Assembly: GCF_023078275.1 (NCBI RefSeq)
Contig: NC_062971.1
Location: forward strand, 1,054,001-1,118,000
Source: Leguminivora glycinivorella
Lineage: Eukaryota > Arthropoda > Insecta > Lepidoptera > Tortricidae
Reading direction: 5' to 3'
Length of the DNA: 64,000 nt
The notes under the pieces were generated by a model. That model did not search any database, was not told the DNA's origin, and saw nothing but the letters and a program-made list of their open reading frames with translations. Positions within the stretch are counted from its first letter, which is position 1. Each line of letters starts with the position of its first letter. A program made the position numbers and the translations under genes. Positions 20,001 to 28,162 of the stretch are shown one piece after another.

Positions 20001-21247
20001 ATTATTTTATTATCCTTCAATGTTCTTACTAACATACCAATAAGACTGCTATTAACTTGAATATTGAATAAAGTATTATTTATCTAAAAACGTTTTTAAT
20101 TTTTCTATGCCTTCATTTTTTATTAATAATGTGTTATTTTATTACACAGTAATGCGCAATAGTAAATTAAACAGTATTTTATTCGATTAATCAATGATAC
20201 TCACGACATTCATTTTTTTTTATTTGAAGCTTTGAGAGAAAACTTACACAATTAACTTAACACTTCCTCTTTCATAAGAGATTATTTTTTATTAAACTCA
20301 CAGTGATATGTAACCCAAATAGCAAAATGATAGTTATGTTAACATTACTACTCGTCTATGTTGTGAAAAAATAACAGTTAGTATATACCACAAGTGTCAT
20401 TGTGTTTAATAAAAACTATTTGAACGAGTAAAGGATACAGACCAGAATGTAAGGAAAATAGCGACGATATGGTCTCTGCCAAGTTTTGACGTCAAGGTGT
20501 TTTGCAACTTTTTTTCTTCATAAACAGCAGATAAGTTTCTTTTCTTTCTAACTAGCACCACATTTCATTGGCACTTCACTTATACCTTGCTTATTTATAT
20601 CACGCTAGTGTTTAAGTGTATCAACTATTTTCTGATTGATATTCTGTCCCGTCACCCAGGAGACAACAGTAAAACACAGTTTGGTAAGGTATAAATATTG
20701 TTCGACGTATTTTACTACCTAATGTACATTGTTGATATCACATTGCAAAGAAAATACATTTAATCACAAAAACTATTTTGAAAAGTAACCCAGGAGACGT
20801 AATTGTGGCATGTGACACAGAAAATGCTTGACACACCGTATATACATATTAATTAACATTATTTTCAATACATACAGTAACTACTCAACTATATTTTAAC
20901 GTATGTTCTCATACAATTCCAATAAAACATATAGATATTTAATTATTTATTTGTGCAACATTACGGGGCATTCCACAAAAATGCCTGCTTTGAAAAATAA
21001 TGTTTTAATTATATTTAAAAAAAATAGGTCTAATTGAAAAGCGTCTTAGAGGAAGAAACTGTCTTATTAAACCCGTATTTTTTTTTCTGGAATGCCCCCT
21101 TGTGTCACCTAACCCATGTGCCTTTTATTTGATCGTTGTTTTTCCGCAGACGAACGATACAAACTGCTCGCGTCGATCCCAGCGACGCTATTCCTCATTG
21201 GCAGTTTCACCATGCTAGTCGTTTCCAATGCCCTCAAGAATAGGTGA
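4936..21247 (+). CDS. Gk: Glycerol-kinase-like gene (FGGY family), C-terminal exons with two alternative 3' ends
   Basis: Exons 4936-5045, 5499-5604, 5849-6041, 14454-14631, 15346-15426, 16057-16181, 16985-17122 and 17354-17982 join in frame with GT-AG introns; an alternative end is 17354-17440 plus 21150-21247. The product aligns by motif with the second half of glycerol kinase, which phosphorylates glycerol with ATP. Visible landmarks are TGG..GG..TDVTNASRT, the second FGGY domain with NTGARR..HGLLTTVAY, VPAFSGLYAPYW, ARGIICGLT and SALGAA. Key positions differ from active enzymes: Asn replaces the catalytic Asp in the GDQ motif (GNQQSALVGQ), TYRSGC replaces TYGTGC, and DGHM replaces DGGM. 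A catalytically weak or dead paralogue is therefore possible. The N-terminal exons lie left of the window. Confidence 0.9.
5150..5411 (+). repeat. Dispersed repeat, copy 2 (uninterrupted)
   Basis: This carries the segment shared with 4412-4578 plus left sequence (CCGGTTTTCGATTGAGCTG onward) typical of a common moth/butterfly interspersed repeat. No TIR or ORF is visible. It sits in the intron between the first two visible kinase exons. Confidence 0.6.
5499..5604 (+). CDS. Gk: Glycerol-kinase-like exon 2 of the window
   Basis: Acceptor TTTGTAG, donor GTGAGT. It completes the split Arg and encodes the LFGIHRDSLPQIRSSSEVYG segment, which matches the family's helix before the domain boundary. 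Ends in phase 0. Confidence 0.92.
5849..6041 (+). CDS. Gk: Glycerol-kinase-like exon 3 of the window (altered active-site motifs)
   Basis: Acceptor AACCAG, donor GTAACC. It encodes the start of the ATP-binding second FGGY domain. The family GDQ(Q/S)AALxGQ reads GNQQSALVGQ here, and the phosphate-binding TYGTGCF reads TYRSGCF. The rest (AKNTY, CFLL.NTG, HGLLTTVAY, YALEG) is conserved, so this is real coding sequence and not decay. GC content is clearly higher than in the flanking introns. Confidence 0.92.
6042..7135. other. Intron sequence without recognised genes
   Basis: First part of the 8.4-kb kinase intron. It holds an A/T-rich low-complexity run (about 6848-6890) and short non-coding ORFs only. 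A small GC-rich GGCCG-containing patch lies near 6630-6690. No TIR pair was found. Confidence 0.5.
7140..7321. mobile_element. MITE with about 50-bp terminal inverted repeats
   Basis: The left arm, GTTTCGACCTGG through GCGTAAAAAA (about 7140-7190), is mirrored at about 7270-7321 by TTTTTTACGCACTAG through CCAGGTCGAAAC. Between the arms lie small inverted CCATCTGTACTG units. It has no coding capacity. Confidence 0.75.
7689..7831. mobile_element. Short MITE-like inverted repeat
   Basis: ATATTAACACTTTCG at the left is mirrored by CGAAAGTGTTAATAT at the right. The internal sequence is about 110 bp and non-coding. Confidence 0.6.
7836..8060 (+). repeat. Older dispersed repeat, left half, split by the LINE
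   Basis: 7935-8057 matches the complement of about 46400-46530, and the other half continues at 13347-13440. The uninterrupted copy at 46.3 kb shows what the site looked like before the LINE inserted. Part of 7836-7940 also resembles the complement of 26190-26295. Confidence 0.7.
8401..11316 (-). pseudogene. LINE ORF2: endonuclease and reverse transcriptase, interrupted by one UGA
   Basis: The frame opens at the ORF1 stop (about 11316) and runs to 8401, with a single in-frame TGA at 9427-9429. The N-terminal apurinic-type endonuclease shows ILCITEHWL and GDFNVN. The reverse transcriptase shows FRPISVLPTFSKIFEK, FGFTRGRSTTDA, the first catalytic block FCDLSKAFDCV, and, after the stop, GVPQGSILGP and the catalytic FADD in VLFADDTSLI. 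A zinc-knuckle-like C-terminus was not obvious. The stop lies between reverse-transcriptase blocks, so this copy would make a truncated protein unless the UGA is read through or is a sequence error. Confidence 0.85.
11310..12962 (-). CDS. LINE ORF1 protein: coiled coil plus esterase-like domain
   Basis: 550 codons are open. The more likely start is the internal Met before QTRRAAAA (residue 15), since the first residues look like leader translation. A poly-Ala stretch is followed by a long heptad-rich coiled coil (about residues 30-150), a Lys/Asn-rich basic segment (about 190-225), a second coiled coil (about 235-300) and a C-terminal globular domain (about 350-520). The motifs MYCDEIGSN and FMGNRGNVN resemble blocks of the SGNH-hydrolase/esterase domain found in ORF1 of some CR1-group LINEs. 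It probably binds element RNA. The esterase call is by motif only. Confidence 0.7.
   Translation of the reverse strand: MLCFVFNSFKNPFTMQTRRAAAAAAAAALQQEPEKCDKLQLTLLELKQSKEFSAQLLSEREDSEKELLLIIDKNDKLKKELCTLESDFNNVNSERARLQETVDRFMECNAAYEQALKDIDSLERALHDAHEHIYELREAQNQAAAAHTQTLFEELVRPASQLVTAAIENPSVTTDLTNDATTPRLVNCSGNKLKKYIKLNKLIKKNQKMSKINKLFFKKLRFCKVNISLVDKLDLYTAQLEHSRLQYETDTQALKLKIQSLEDSIKSLDVINESSKKVISEYSLAMDDLISQIKHNSERFESLTNAQACACKQVTGDLSTSALDPSLCDSLPQGQMNDNGPFHTSQQSTPKPNVVMYCDEIGSNMSSFLNFYLKGLSTINNCLPHSSFENIIKQILNDSNINSKTTLLIFMGNRGNVNKNNLVKYYEQLNSLAVHEIIFFTFPYCNQMSEAEKKENNTRHKLNVALYNLCTYSSKVSIIDTNKFVSKYHIPMVFLTKGKCYLSNYYKRQIALSLSYLFDISAKNLADNSAPIEQQSMNLELVPVITNDLN
13347..13440 (+). repeat. Older dispersed repeat, right half
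   Basis: The AGCGCCATCTAGCCGAGCG stretch continues the repeat interrupted at 8060. It matches the complement of about 46300-46400. Confidence 0.7.
13441..13653. mobile_element. MITE with about 70-bp inverted repeats carrying loxP-like arms
   Basis: The left arm (13441-13515) and right arm (13575-13653) are almost perfect inverted copies containing TATGGTTTTGGGGTACG and its complement. The TACCTT/AAGGTA outer edges suggest a TA-type target site. Each arm includes the 13-mer TATACGAAGTTAT, identical to one arm of loxP; the two arms are about 80 bp apart and oriented away from the loxP arrangement. Confidence 0.75.
13839..14269 (+). repeat. About 430-bp repeat, copy 1 (about 95% like 31123-31554)
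   Basis: A terminal CCCCACACTAGC resembles a degenerate inverted partner of GCTATAGTGAGGGG at 14055-14068. A second part contains palindromic GAACCACTCGCTTCGCTCGTGG. No ORF. It lies in the large kinase intron. Confidence 0.75.
14454..14631 (+). CDS. Gk: Glycerol-kinase-like exon 4 of the window
   Basis: Acceptor CTTGCAG, donor GTAAGC. It encodes SIAVAGGAMKFLRDNL and VPAFSGLYAPYWR.DARG, the hallmark central segment of the second domain. It is separated from the previous exon by an 8.4-kb intron filled with a LINE and MITEs. Confidence 0.92.
14650..14935 (+). repeat. Common moth/butterfly interspersed repeat with (ATC)n head
   Basis: It starts with an (ATC)n run and contains GGCTCATGGGAGCCTAGGG and TCACGATGTTTTCCTTCACC. 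I recognise it as a high-copy lepidopteran interspersed sequence but cannot name the family. Non-coding here. Confidence 0.5.
15067..15296 (+). repeat. Interspersed repeat ending in GGGCAAAAGCTAG (plus)
   Basis: TATTATAAATGGGAAAGCG starts the unit and GCCGCGGGCAAAAGCTAGTA ends it. Related units lie inverted at about 46672-46860, 47440-47700 and 52360-52620. Non-coding. Confidence 0.6.
15346..15426 (+). CDS. Gk: Glycerol-kinase-like exon 5 of the window
   Basis: Acceptor TTTTAG, donor GTAAGT. It encodes GIICGLTAFTTKQHI followed by RAALEAVCFQT, corresponding to the FGGY signature 2 region. Ends with a split Arg codon. Confidence 0.92.
   Translation, partial: DYLRADSIHHKTAHHKSSVGSSLFPN
15489..15707 (+). 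repeat. Tandem repeat, 3 near-identical units of 73 bp
   Basis: Units begin at 15489, 15562 and 15635 with GGTCTATACTGG and end with ACAAAGGCTTT. Each unit carries one reverse copy of the GTAACCCAGGAGAC motif. It lies between kinase exons 15346-15426 and 16057-16181. Confidence 0.9.
15708..15890 (+). repeat. Interspersed repeat with (TCTG)n, copy 1
   Basis: It contains CGACGGGGTGTTATAAG, a (CTGT)n stretch and GTAGCTCCCGAACG. An inverted copy lies at about 23480-23680. Family name not assigned. Confidence 0.6.
16057..16181 (+). CDS. Gk: Glycerol-kinase-like exon 6 of the window
   Basis: Acceptor CTACAG, donor GTAAGT at 16182. It encodes DILEAMNKDCGMPLSKL, then VDGHMTRNDLLMQLQADL. The usual VDGGMT.N nucleotide-binding motif has His in place of the second Gly. 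Confidence 0.92.
16381..16630 (+). mobile_element. tRNA-derived SINE with intact A and B boxes
   Basis: The A box TGGCCTAGCGGG (16391-16402) and B box GGTTCGAATCC (16434-16444) fit the RNA polymerase III consensus. The body ends with AAGAATGTCCTATAATATTTA. A partial copy of the 3' portion precedes it at about 16240-16330. Other copies are at 33505, 35873 (inverted), 48799 and 53816. Confidence 0.8.
16985..17122 (+). CDS. Gk: Glycerol-kinase-like exon 7 of the window
   Basis: Acceptor GTACAG, donor GTACGT. It encodes SALGAAVAAGNAVGVWS, the conserved ALGAA helix, followed by a divergent loop. The residues before ALGAA (SWDM) differ from the usual ET(T/A). Confidence 0.9.
17354..17982 (+). CDS. 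Gk: Glycerol-kinase-like terminal exon, long isoform with a novel acidic/Cys-containing tail
   Basis: An acceptor TTCCAG precedes 17354. The first 29 codons (RYTKWKMAVQRSLGW and on) are the normal kinase end. If the donor-like GTCAGA at 17441 is not used, the frame stays open for about 180 more residues to TAA at 17980-17982. The tail is Ser-rich at first (residues like LSNGSRKNS), then acidic, with a CDYGLCQCC cluster and a Lys/Arg-rich SRKERS. It has no membrane segment and no domain I recognise. An open frame this long in AT-rich DNA suggests that the tail is coding. Confidence 0.75.
17983..21149. other. 3' UTR of the long kinase isoform and intron to the anchor exon
   Basis: AT-rich non-coding sequence. 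A candidate polyadenylation hexamer AATAAA lies near 18396. Copies of the GTAACMCAGGAGAC motif lie at 18520, 20651 and 20785. No mobile element with clear edges was found. Confidence 0.5.
21150..21247 (+). CDS. Gk: Alternative terminal exon with C-terminal membrane anchor
   Basis: A good polypyrimidine tract and CAG precede 21150. Joined to 17440 it continues in frame for 32 codons to TGA at 21245-21247. The peptide has a hydrophobic helix (IPATLFLIGSFTMLVV) flanked by basic residues. Mammalian glycerol kinase has an equivalent C-terminal anchor isoform that targets the outer mitochondrial membrane, so the same use is inferred here. Confidence 0.75.
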
Positions 21248-23470
21248 TAAGTTAATGTAGATCATAAATCATAATTTATAGGAAATAAGTGTCATATCCG
21301 CACGGAAATTCTTTTTGTACAGCTTTTTAATTATTTTAGTAAGGTTTATTACAATTCTAATGATTGAAAATCGGACATGTCAAATATATTCTGGGTTATA
21401 TTCTCTATTGATGATTTTAATTAATTGCTCATATTTTATTGTTATTTAGTACATTGTCATTAGATATTCTTAAAAACAATTGTATACCTACAGGAGCAAA
21501 AGCGCGCTCAGACATAGATTTCATATCAGAAGTAGTACCCATATACTTAATACACGTTATAAAAAAAGTGTCACTTGTCAAGTTCGATCATAAAATAGTC
21601 GCAAATTTTGTTTAAAACCTCGCAAGTACAGTTAAGGCGTTACTCAGGGCTGTAACAATAAGAATATGTCACGTTTAGTGATAAGTACGTCATTCAATTT
21701 CCACTCGCCTCAACTTTAATTGTGACACCTTGACACTATTCTGTCAATATTACCTATTGTAATAATTATGCGGGTATTGAAGGTAACCTATGATCAAAAT
21801 TACATAGCATTATTTATATTTAAAACTAACAGAGTTCTGACATACGTATAGCAACATTTTACTGACTATTTATTGATGATAATACTTACATATTTAGACA
21901 TCGGATCGTCTGTGTATTTTGTATTGCTATTTGTATTTTTCAATAGTTTATGTTGTAATCATTTTTTATACCTATACCCAAAATACACCCGTGGTCCAAT
22001 GTCTAAAATGACACATACTATGAATTTTGGTAATAATGTCAAATACTTGATGACATACCTGCTACAATTGAAATTAATCAGAAAAAATGGCAGCAATTAA
22101 ATAAAATAATTTGGATTTTTATAAACTGATTGATAATAAACAACTTTAATTTTTAGCTAAAGCTAGGAAGCAAAGGGTGGATCAACTTTATTTTAGTTAA
22201 ATGTGCCGTCAGGAAAAACAGGTTTTAATATTTTTAGATTCATGTTATTGGTACTACAATCTTGTAAGATGCTAAAGAGATAACTCCTTACAGAAATAGC
22301 TTATGATTATGACTGCCATAAATATATGTTTTGGTTATCTAAATAGCTTATAATTGGTCAATATGGATACTTTATAAATGCCATAAAGATATGTGGTAGG
22401 TATCTAGACTAGTCACAAAAGCAGCGGTGACCCAGGAGACCGTAACTATGGCATGGCAACAAGCCACTAGAAAAAGTTGGTTCACCCATTATTGTTTTCT
22501 CGAATAGACATTTTATGGTTACTCGTATTAATAGGAACACATCCCTATGTTTTGTTTTCAATTCATGAATCGTTAATTATTAATATTTATTATGAGCATT
22601 TTTTTATGAAATAAACTTTAATTAAATTAATTCTCATTCCAACTTCCGTTGACATTTATATGGCATTTTAGAGCAATTTTTAGCTTTTGTAATTTTTTTT
22701 TATTAATTTATTTTAGTTTAAGCGTATTACAATTATTAAGTGTAGAAATAAGAATAAATGTTGTAAAAAGATGGGAATCTAAAATAGGGTAGGTAGAAAT
22801 ATTTGTGCAGCTCAAAGCAAAATCATGTTCTTACCTTTGTGTATGATTTTGTGCTAGTCATGATCATTTCTCGAAGCTAACCAATTATTTTGTCATACAT
22901 TTATAGTTTTTCAGAATTGACGTACATGGCTGTTTTCCTTACATCGTGATTATGGTAAAACCACGTACAACTTAAGTAGAACCTTATAAGATAGGAAATG
23001 GTAGGTAGTTAATATTTTTTATTCTAAAATTATTCATACTAGAACAAATGCAACTCTGTTCCAATTTACCATGATTTAAATATAGGCGAAATCAGGTCTT
23101 TGGACCTTATAGCCGATTCAAATAGAGTTTAGGTTGCAGTAATGTCTATTTATAAGCTCTTATGAGATAAAATACCTATTTGTGTTTCTTTTTTAACCTG
23201 CGATATAATGTAACTATAAAAAACATGTTTCTGTCAATTTTGTCAGTTAGAACTAGGTAGGTAATGTGAATTAGTCAAAATATAAGCTAAAGAACATGTC
23301 TCGTTTAAGAGTTATACCAATTATACCAAAGACATACACAGCGATCAAACTTAATATAGAGTCGTAAGAAATAAGTTGACTGTGAAAAGTTGAAAAAAAA
23401 AACACCGAGGGCTGTCAAAATCGCTGCTATGCTGCGTGCTGCAAAAAGAAACTAAGTAACCATAAAAAAA
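21248..23470. other. Non-coding sequence downstream of the anchor exon
   Basis: AT-rich with no convincing gene; the 75-residue ORF at 21873-22100 looks like chance. It probably holds the anchor isoform's 3' UTR. One GTGACCCAGGAGAC motif lies at 22427-22440. Confidence 0.4.
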
Positions 23471-23479
23471 TTGAAAAAA

Positions 23480-23690
23480 AACCCGACATAGTGGACCGAT
23501 TTTCATGAAACATGGCTAAGAACACTAATTCCCGACTAATTCAGCTTTAAAAAAAACTAAATCTTAATCGGTTCATCTGTCCGGGAGCTACGATGCCACA
23601 GACAGACACACACAAAAACAGACACACACACAAACAGACAGCCACGTCAAACTTATAACACCCCGCCGTTTTTGCGTCGATGGTTATAAA
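23480..23690 (-). repeat. Interspersed repeat with (CAGA)n, copy 2 (inverted relative to 15.7 kb)
   Basis: It contains GAGCTACGATGCCACAGACAG and AACTTATAACACCCCG, complementary to the 15708-15890 unit. Low-complexity CA/GACA tracts lie in the middle. Confidence 0.6.
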
Positions 23691-24289
23691 ACAGCTTAGT
23701 CTCGTTTTGCACAAAGAAATACCCCTAGCATTTATTATTTGCGTAATTGTGTTATTTAGGGGTTTTGGCAGCACAATAGAGTTCTTGCAAATTTTCCGTA
23801 TCATAAATATTATAGATAGGCCAGGCTTTTGATTCATTTGATATCGTTGTGATTTTTACTAATTAAATCATTCCTTTAGCATTGTTTGAGAGCATGTTTT
23901 TAGTTTTTTTTTTATCCTTTTGTATATTATGGGCTTTTTGAGTAATTATATTATAGTGCAATTTGTATGACTTTTATGAATATAATGTACCTACAGTAAA
24001 TCGGGCGTGTATTTTCAATTTGTAATAATTATTTGTAATTATGTAATAATTAGTGAATATTAAAAAAGACATTTTTATTCTGAATTAATTGTGCTGTACT
24101 TAACTGATAGGTTGCCAGTTGTATTTTGAATGAAATTTTATTGTTAAACAATTTGTTGTTTATTTATGGTGAATTAAATGATTTGTTGGGTTATGCTTTT
24201 TTTATTGATTCTTAAAGTCGGTACCTTGTTATTTTTAGGTAGGGCTAGTTTTCGTTCACTTGAAATAAATGTGGACTTATTGCAACGAT

Positions 24290-24500
24290 ATATTGGCAAG
24301 TAGGTAAGTAACAATAGGCTACTTGCCTCCTAGTCAAATCAGCTTCTTTTTAAAAACTGTAAAACGAATTGGAACGACTTGCTAATATGGAATTAATATG
24401 AAATCGAATTGAGTGACGTCACGGTCAATTCAGTTACTTTATATGTTTCTACCTGACTTATTAAATAGAAATTGGATATTTTATTTTAAGAACAGTCAAG
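24290..24500 (+). repeat. Dispersed repeat around GAGTGACGTCACGGTCAA, copy 1
   Basis: It shares CAATAGGCTACTTG, GAGTGACGTCACGGTCAA and CTACCTGACTTAT with about 49637-49810 and 54771-54945. No TIR was seen. The region from 23850 to here is otherwise plain AT-rich DNA. Confidence 0.6.
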
Positions 24501-24707
24501 TTCCTTATTTACATATTGAAAAAATGTAATTGTCAAGTAAAAAAACATGAACGGAAACGAGTCTAGTGCTAGCACAATAAAAAAAATCCTGAACCGGATG
24601 TTACACTTGGTATTTTAGCAATAATTACTTACCTACGTATTTACGTAACATATAATGATTGTTTTATCGAGACAATCAACATCTTATACTTTTAAACGAG
24701 CAATTCT

Positions 24708-24715
24708 TTATATAT

Positions 24716-24746
<31 letters not shown>

Positions 24747-24750
24747 TACA
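24708..24750 (+). repeat. (TTTA)n microsatellite
   Basis: About nine TTTA units. The following GACGATCTCGGAAACCGCTC segment recurs inverted at 58110-58250, also beside a (TTTA)-type run, so the microsatellite is probably the tail of a dispersed repeat. Confidence 0.8.
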
Positions 24751-24759
24751 TACCGACGA

Positions 24760-25610
24760 TCTCGGAAACCGCTCTAACGATTTCGCTGAAATTTGTTATG
24801 TGGGGGTTTTCGGAGGTGAAAAATCGATCTAACTTATCCTTAGGTCTCGGAAAACGCGAATTTTCGAGTTTTCATGCGTTTTTCTTCGCGCGCCATCTCG
24901 TGTGCAGTAGATGTATTGTTAAGACAGAATTATTTCGGTCGATGTAAGTACTATTTATTATAAAGACTAGATGGCGACACAGATCAAGGCGTCGCATACG
25001 AAACAACAAACATTAGGTAACTTATAATTCGCGGGCGAGGTGTTATAATATTTTCAAGTCTTTTTATATTAATGAAAAGAATACTTAACACGAATAGAAA
25101 AATTCACTATTTGAGCTTTTGTGGTGTAACGCGCTCCATCTCGTGTGGAGTAGTTGTATTGTTAAGACAGAATTCTTTCGGTCGATGTAAGTACTATTTA
25201 TGAGAAAACTAGATGGCGACACAGGTCAAGGATACAAAATAACAAACATTGACTAACTTATGAATTTTATGATTCGCGGGTGAAAACAGTTACGTATTCA
25301 TTAAGTGTTTTAATTATTATTACGAATTTTAAGCTTCTTGTATTATTTCAGTACTATTTTAAAACTCAATACTTCAAACAGATGTGCTATTACATTCTAG
25401 AATTATCCGGAAATAATAGGCACATACCGCCATCTCTATTTGAGCTTTCGTGGCAAAACGCGCGCCATCTCGTGTGGAGTAGTTGAGTTGTTAAGACAGA
25501 ATTCTTTCGCTCGATGTAAGTACTATTTATGATAAAACTAGATGGCGACACAGATCAAGGATACGAAACAACAAACATTGACTAACTTATGAATCTTATG
25601 ACACGGTGTT
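24760..25610 (+). repeat. Block with three diverged copies of an about 150-bp unit
   Basis: CGCCATCTCGTGTG, GTTAAGACAGAATT and ACTAGATGGCGACACAG recur in order at about 24890-25030, 25130-25270 and 25460-25600. The ATTCGCGGGTGAAAAC-to-CTTCAAACAG part (about 25270-25385) recurs at 26705-26830. Confidence 0.65.
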
Positions 25611-25899
25611 TTCAGTCAAAGGAAATAGTAAATCCGATGTACTTTGTATATGTTTAGGAAAATTAACGATAGAGGGCGTGAAAAACAATTTTATGCCGTA
25701 GTGCAAATTGTTCGCTAGATGTCACTGTTACCCCCGCAAACTGGGTAATGATTGTTATCGTAAAATGTATAAGTATTTTTTGATGTCCAAAATTTTCGCT
25801 AGATGTCGCTGTACCACCCGCAAACTAGCGAACGGCATTCTATGGCCAATTACATGTATTAAATTGTAAATTTTGTTTTCATCACACTCGCACTTTAAA

Positions 25900-26160
25900 T
25901 GTGTTATTGTACGCAGGCGGAGCGTGAGTTATAGAAAAATCGTTCTCCCAAGGGAATAATGAAATTTTTTGTACCGTATTTAACTTTTTTACATCTATTT
26001 AAATATTTTTTAGATTGCGAGTGTGATGAAAAACATTGTGTGTAACTCAAGACTTTCAAGGGAGTATGAATATTACTAACTCGAGTCTTTAAATCGCTTC
26101 GGCAAGCCGTCGCGATTTAACTAACTCTCGTTAGTAATATTCAACTTCCTCCCCTTGTTG
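25900..26160. repeat. Palindrome-rich repeat
   Basis: Contains TCGCTTCGGCAAGCCGTCGCGA and inverted halves around ATATTACTAACTCGAG and CTCTCGTTAGTAATATT. Resembles the palindromic cores at 14.1, 31.4 and 58.4 kb. Confidence 0.4.
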
Positions 26161-26444
26161 CACAATGTACTATTATGTCCTGTTTTATTGGCAAATAAGT
26201 TAGCGTTCAAATATTTATTAATTAATGTGACTGGTAGATGAAGGACCCATTTAGAAATCTTGCCATAAATATGTGGCGTTCCACGTTTAAGAGGGTCCAC
26301 ATCAAAGAATATAATACTCACTAGGAGGTCCACATGCTTTATACTTTATGTTCTTAAATCCTTTAGGCATGGAAAGTCACATGAAAAGTTGTCGTAACTT
26401 CATAATAGATGGCGCTTCATTCGAAAATCTTGACTGATAACTCT

Positions 26445-26690
26445 ATACCATACTATCACAGAATATATAATAGTACAAGTACAGAAGGCTCACTCCTTTG
26501 AAGTTCACAAAACGCCGCCATTCTAAATTATTACCTACATTAACAAACGGACCGCACGCGTGCAGACGACATTGAATTCTATTGCGCCGCGCGAAAGTCG
26601 TCGCCACTGAATGGGCCGCGAACTCGCGGCCACCGGCATGTACTTGTAGCGCGGTGAAAGGATCGCGGAGTGAGCCGCCCCTGATACTAT
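26445..26690 (+). repeat. GC-rich dispersed repeat, copy 1
   Basis: CAGAATATATAATAGTACAAG to GATCGCGGAGTGAGCCGCCCC. A second copy is split between 29030-29150 and 29440-29555. Function unknown. Confidence 0.6.
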
Positions 26691-27179
26691 TCAATATACT
26701 CTATGTCTTATGATTCTCGGGTGATAAAACTTACGTATTCATTAAGTGTTTTAATTATTATTACGAATTTTAAGCTTCTTCCGTTATCTCAGTATTATTT
26801 ATATTAAAACTCAATACTTCAAACAGAAGTGCTATTATGCGTTATGTTGATTGTGTAAACTGTCAGATAATTATGTTTAAAGTAAAATAAAGTACCTATA
26901 CAACTATAGTGTATCAATTATTTGTTTATTTAAGTGATTTACTGTTGATTTTTTCATACAAATTTGTTTGGAAGTGGTAAGTCTGTCATGTAAAAAACAC
27001 AAGAAGTATAATAAAATAGAACACCGAGCGAAGCTCGGTCGCCCAGGTACTAAACACTTAAACAGGCAAGTATATAAAGGTCAAAAACCCCGAAAAGTGC
27101 AGTGTTGCACACCTTGTGTTGGCCTTGCTTTCTAAATATTATATTATAAACGCAGCACGCTATTGATTAATGCTAATAT

Positions 27180-27365
27180 AATTTGTATGTCTTTCCCATC
27201 ACGGAACAATGGTGTTCCGGACCTTTGGGAGGCGTGCGCGGGGCCGAAGCCAACGCGTAGAGGCCCTTTCGACATTTTAATGAAATGTAAGGGGTACACC
27301 GAGCGGATGTTGCCCTTGCCCGTATCATGGGACACACGCAGAGGCAACACCCGCCAGGGTGTAAG
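27180..27365 (+). repeat. Dispersed repeat beginning CACGGAACAATGGTGTTCCGG, copy 1
   Basis: Inverted copies occur at about 33250-33350, 50745-50915 and 55815-55985. It is GC-richer than its surroundings and could be a LINE fragment. No intact ORF. Confidence 0.6.
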
Positions 27366-27429
27366 GACTATTTGAGAGTTAATGGAATCTAAAATGAACT
27401 GGTCTATTTTGATGAAAGTGATGGACTAA

Positions 27430-27900
27430 ATACTGGGCTATGGATAAAAAACCGGACGCCTGCCTAATAAAACGGTATCCAATTTTATTTCCGGCAGACG
27501 GTGACTCGTCCCCACAAGATGGGCCCCCACAAAAAGCGACATCCAAGATGGCTCAAGGGCAACACCGGTGTGAGAACTCAAGGGTGTCGAGAGGTGTACA
27601 CCGCTTTCTGCCCAGTGGCTGTTAAGCCACTGTACCAACTCGCGTCTTATGCAAATTTTCACTTCCACCCCTGGGGCATGTAGCCCTAACGACCCCACTC
27701 TGGACGGCCAGCCAAGGCAAGCCAGAGGTAGAGAGTCCTGTCCCACCCACCCGCCTTACGGGTAACAGAACTCCCCAGGAGCACTCGGGTACGTGGGGTC
27801 GCTGTTCCCCAACAGCTCGCCACAAGCTGCCCTGCGTTGACTGATTGCACTGGTAAAACCAACGGGCGATGGGGTCGTCACATCCCAACGCCACTATAAT
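27430..27900. repeat. GC-rich, probably LINE-derived segment ending in a (ATT)n tail
   Basis: About 470 bp of markedly higher GC content ends in CACTATAATTATTATTATC. A simple-repeat tail suggests a truncated non-LTR element. The overlapping short ORFs on both strands look spurious and I recognise no protein motif. Confidence 0.4.
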
Positions 27901-28024
27901 TATTATTATCATGTTATGTTAAAAAATATCAAATGATTGTATGAGATAATGTACAAACAGCAACACCCTTAACTAGCCATCGGTGGACTTTATGCCCTTG
28001 TAATAAGAATTATAAATGTACAGC

Positions 28025-28162
28025 TAAGTTCGTTTTCACATTATCCGATTCGATATCGGATGTCGGACCGATATCCCATACATCTACGCCGCCATCTTTA
28101 TTTTTTTCCTTTGAAATCCTTCCTATTTCCGATATGGGATCGGATAATGTGAAAACGCACTA
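28025..28162. mobile_element. MITE, TIR GTTTTCACATTATCCGAT, copy 1
   Basis: GTTCGTTTTCACATTATCCG at the left is mirrored by CGGATAATGTGAAAACGCAC at the right, with TAA on both flanks. A second member lies at 40341-40473 in the transporter's first intron. Confidence 0.75.

Noticed and set aside
21873..22100. 75-residue ORF with a hydrophobic start as a small membrane protein
   Set aside because: AT-rich context, no splice or promoter support, and composition typical of chance ORFs.
27438..27912. Overlapping ORFs of about 100 residues on both strands
   Set aside because: They lie in a GC-rich repeat fragment, both strands are open by composition, and no protein motif is recognisable.
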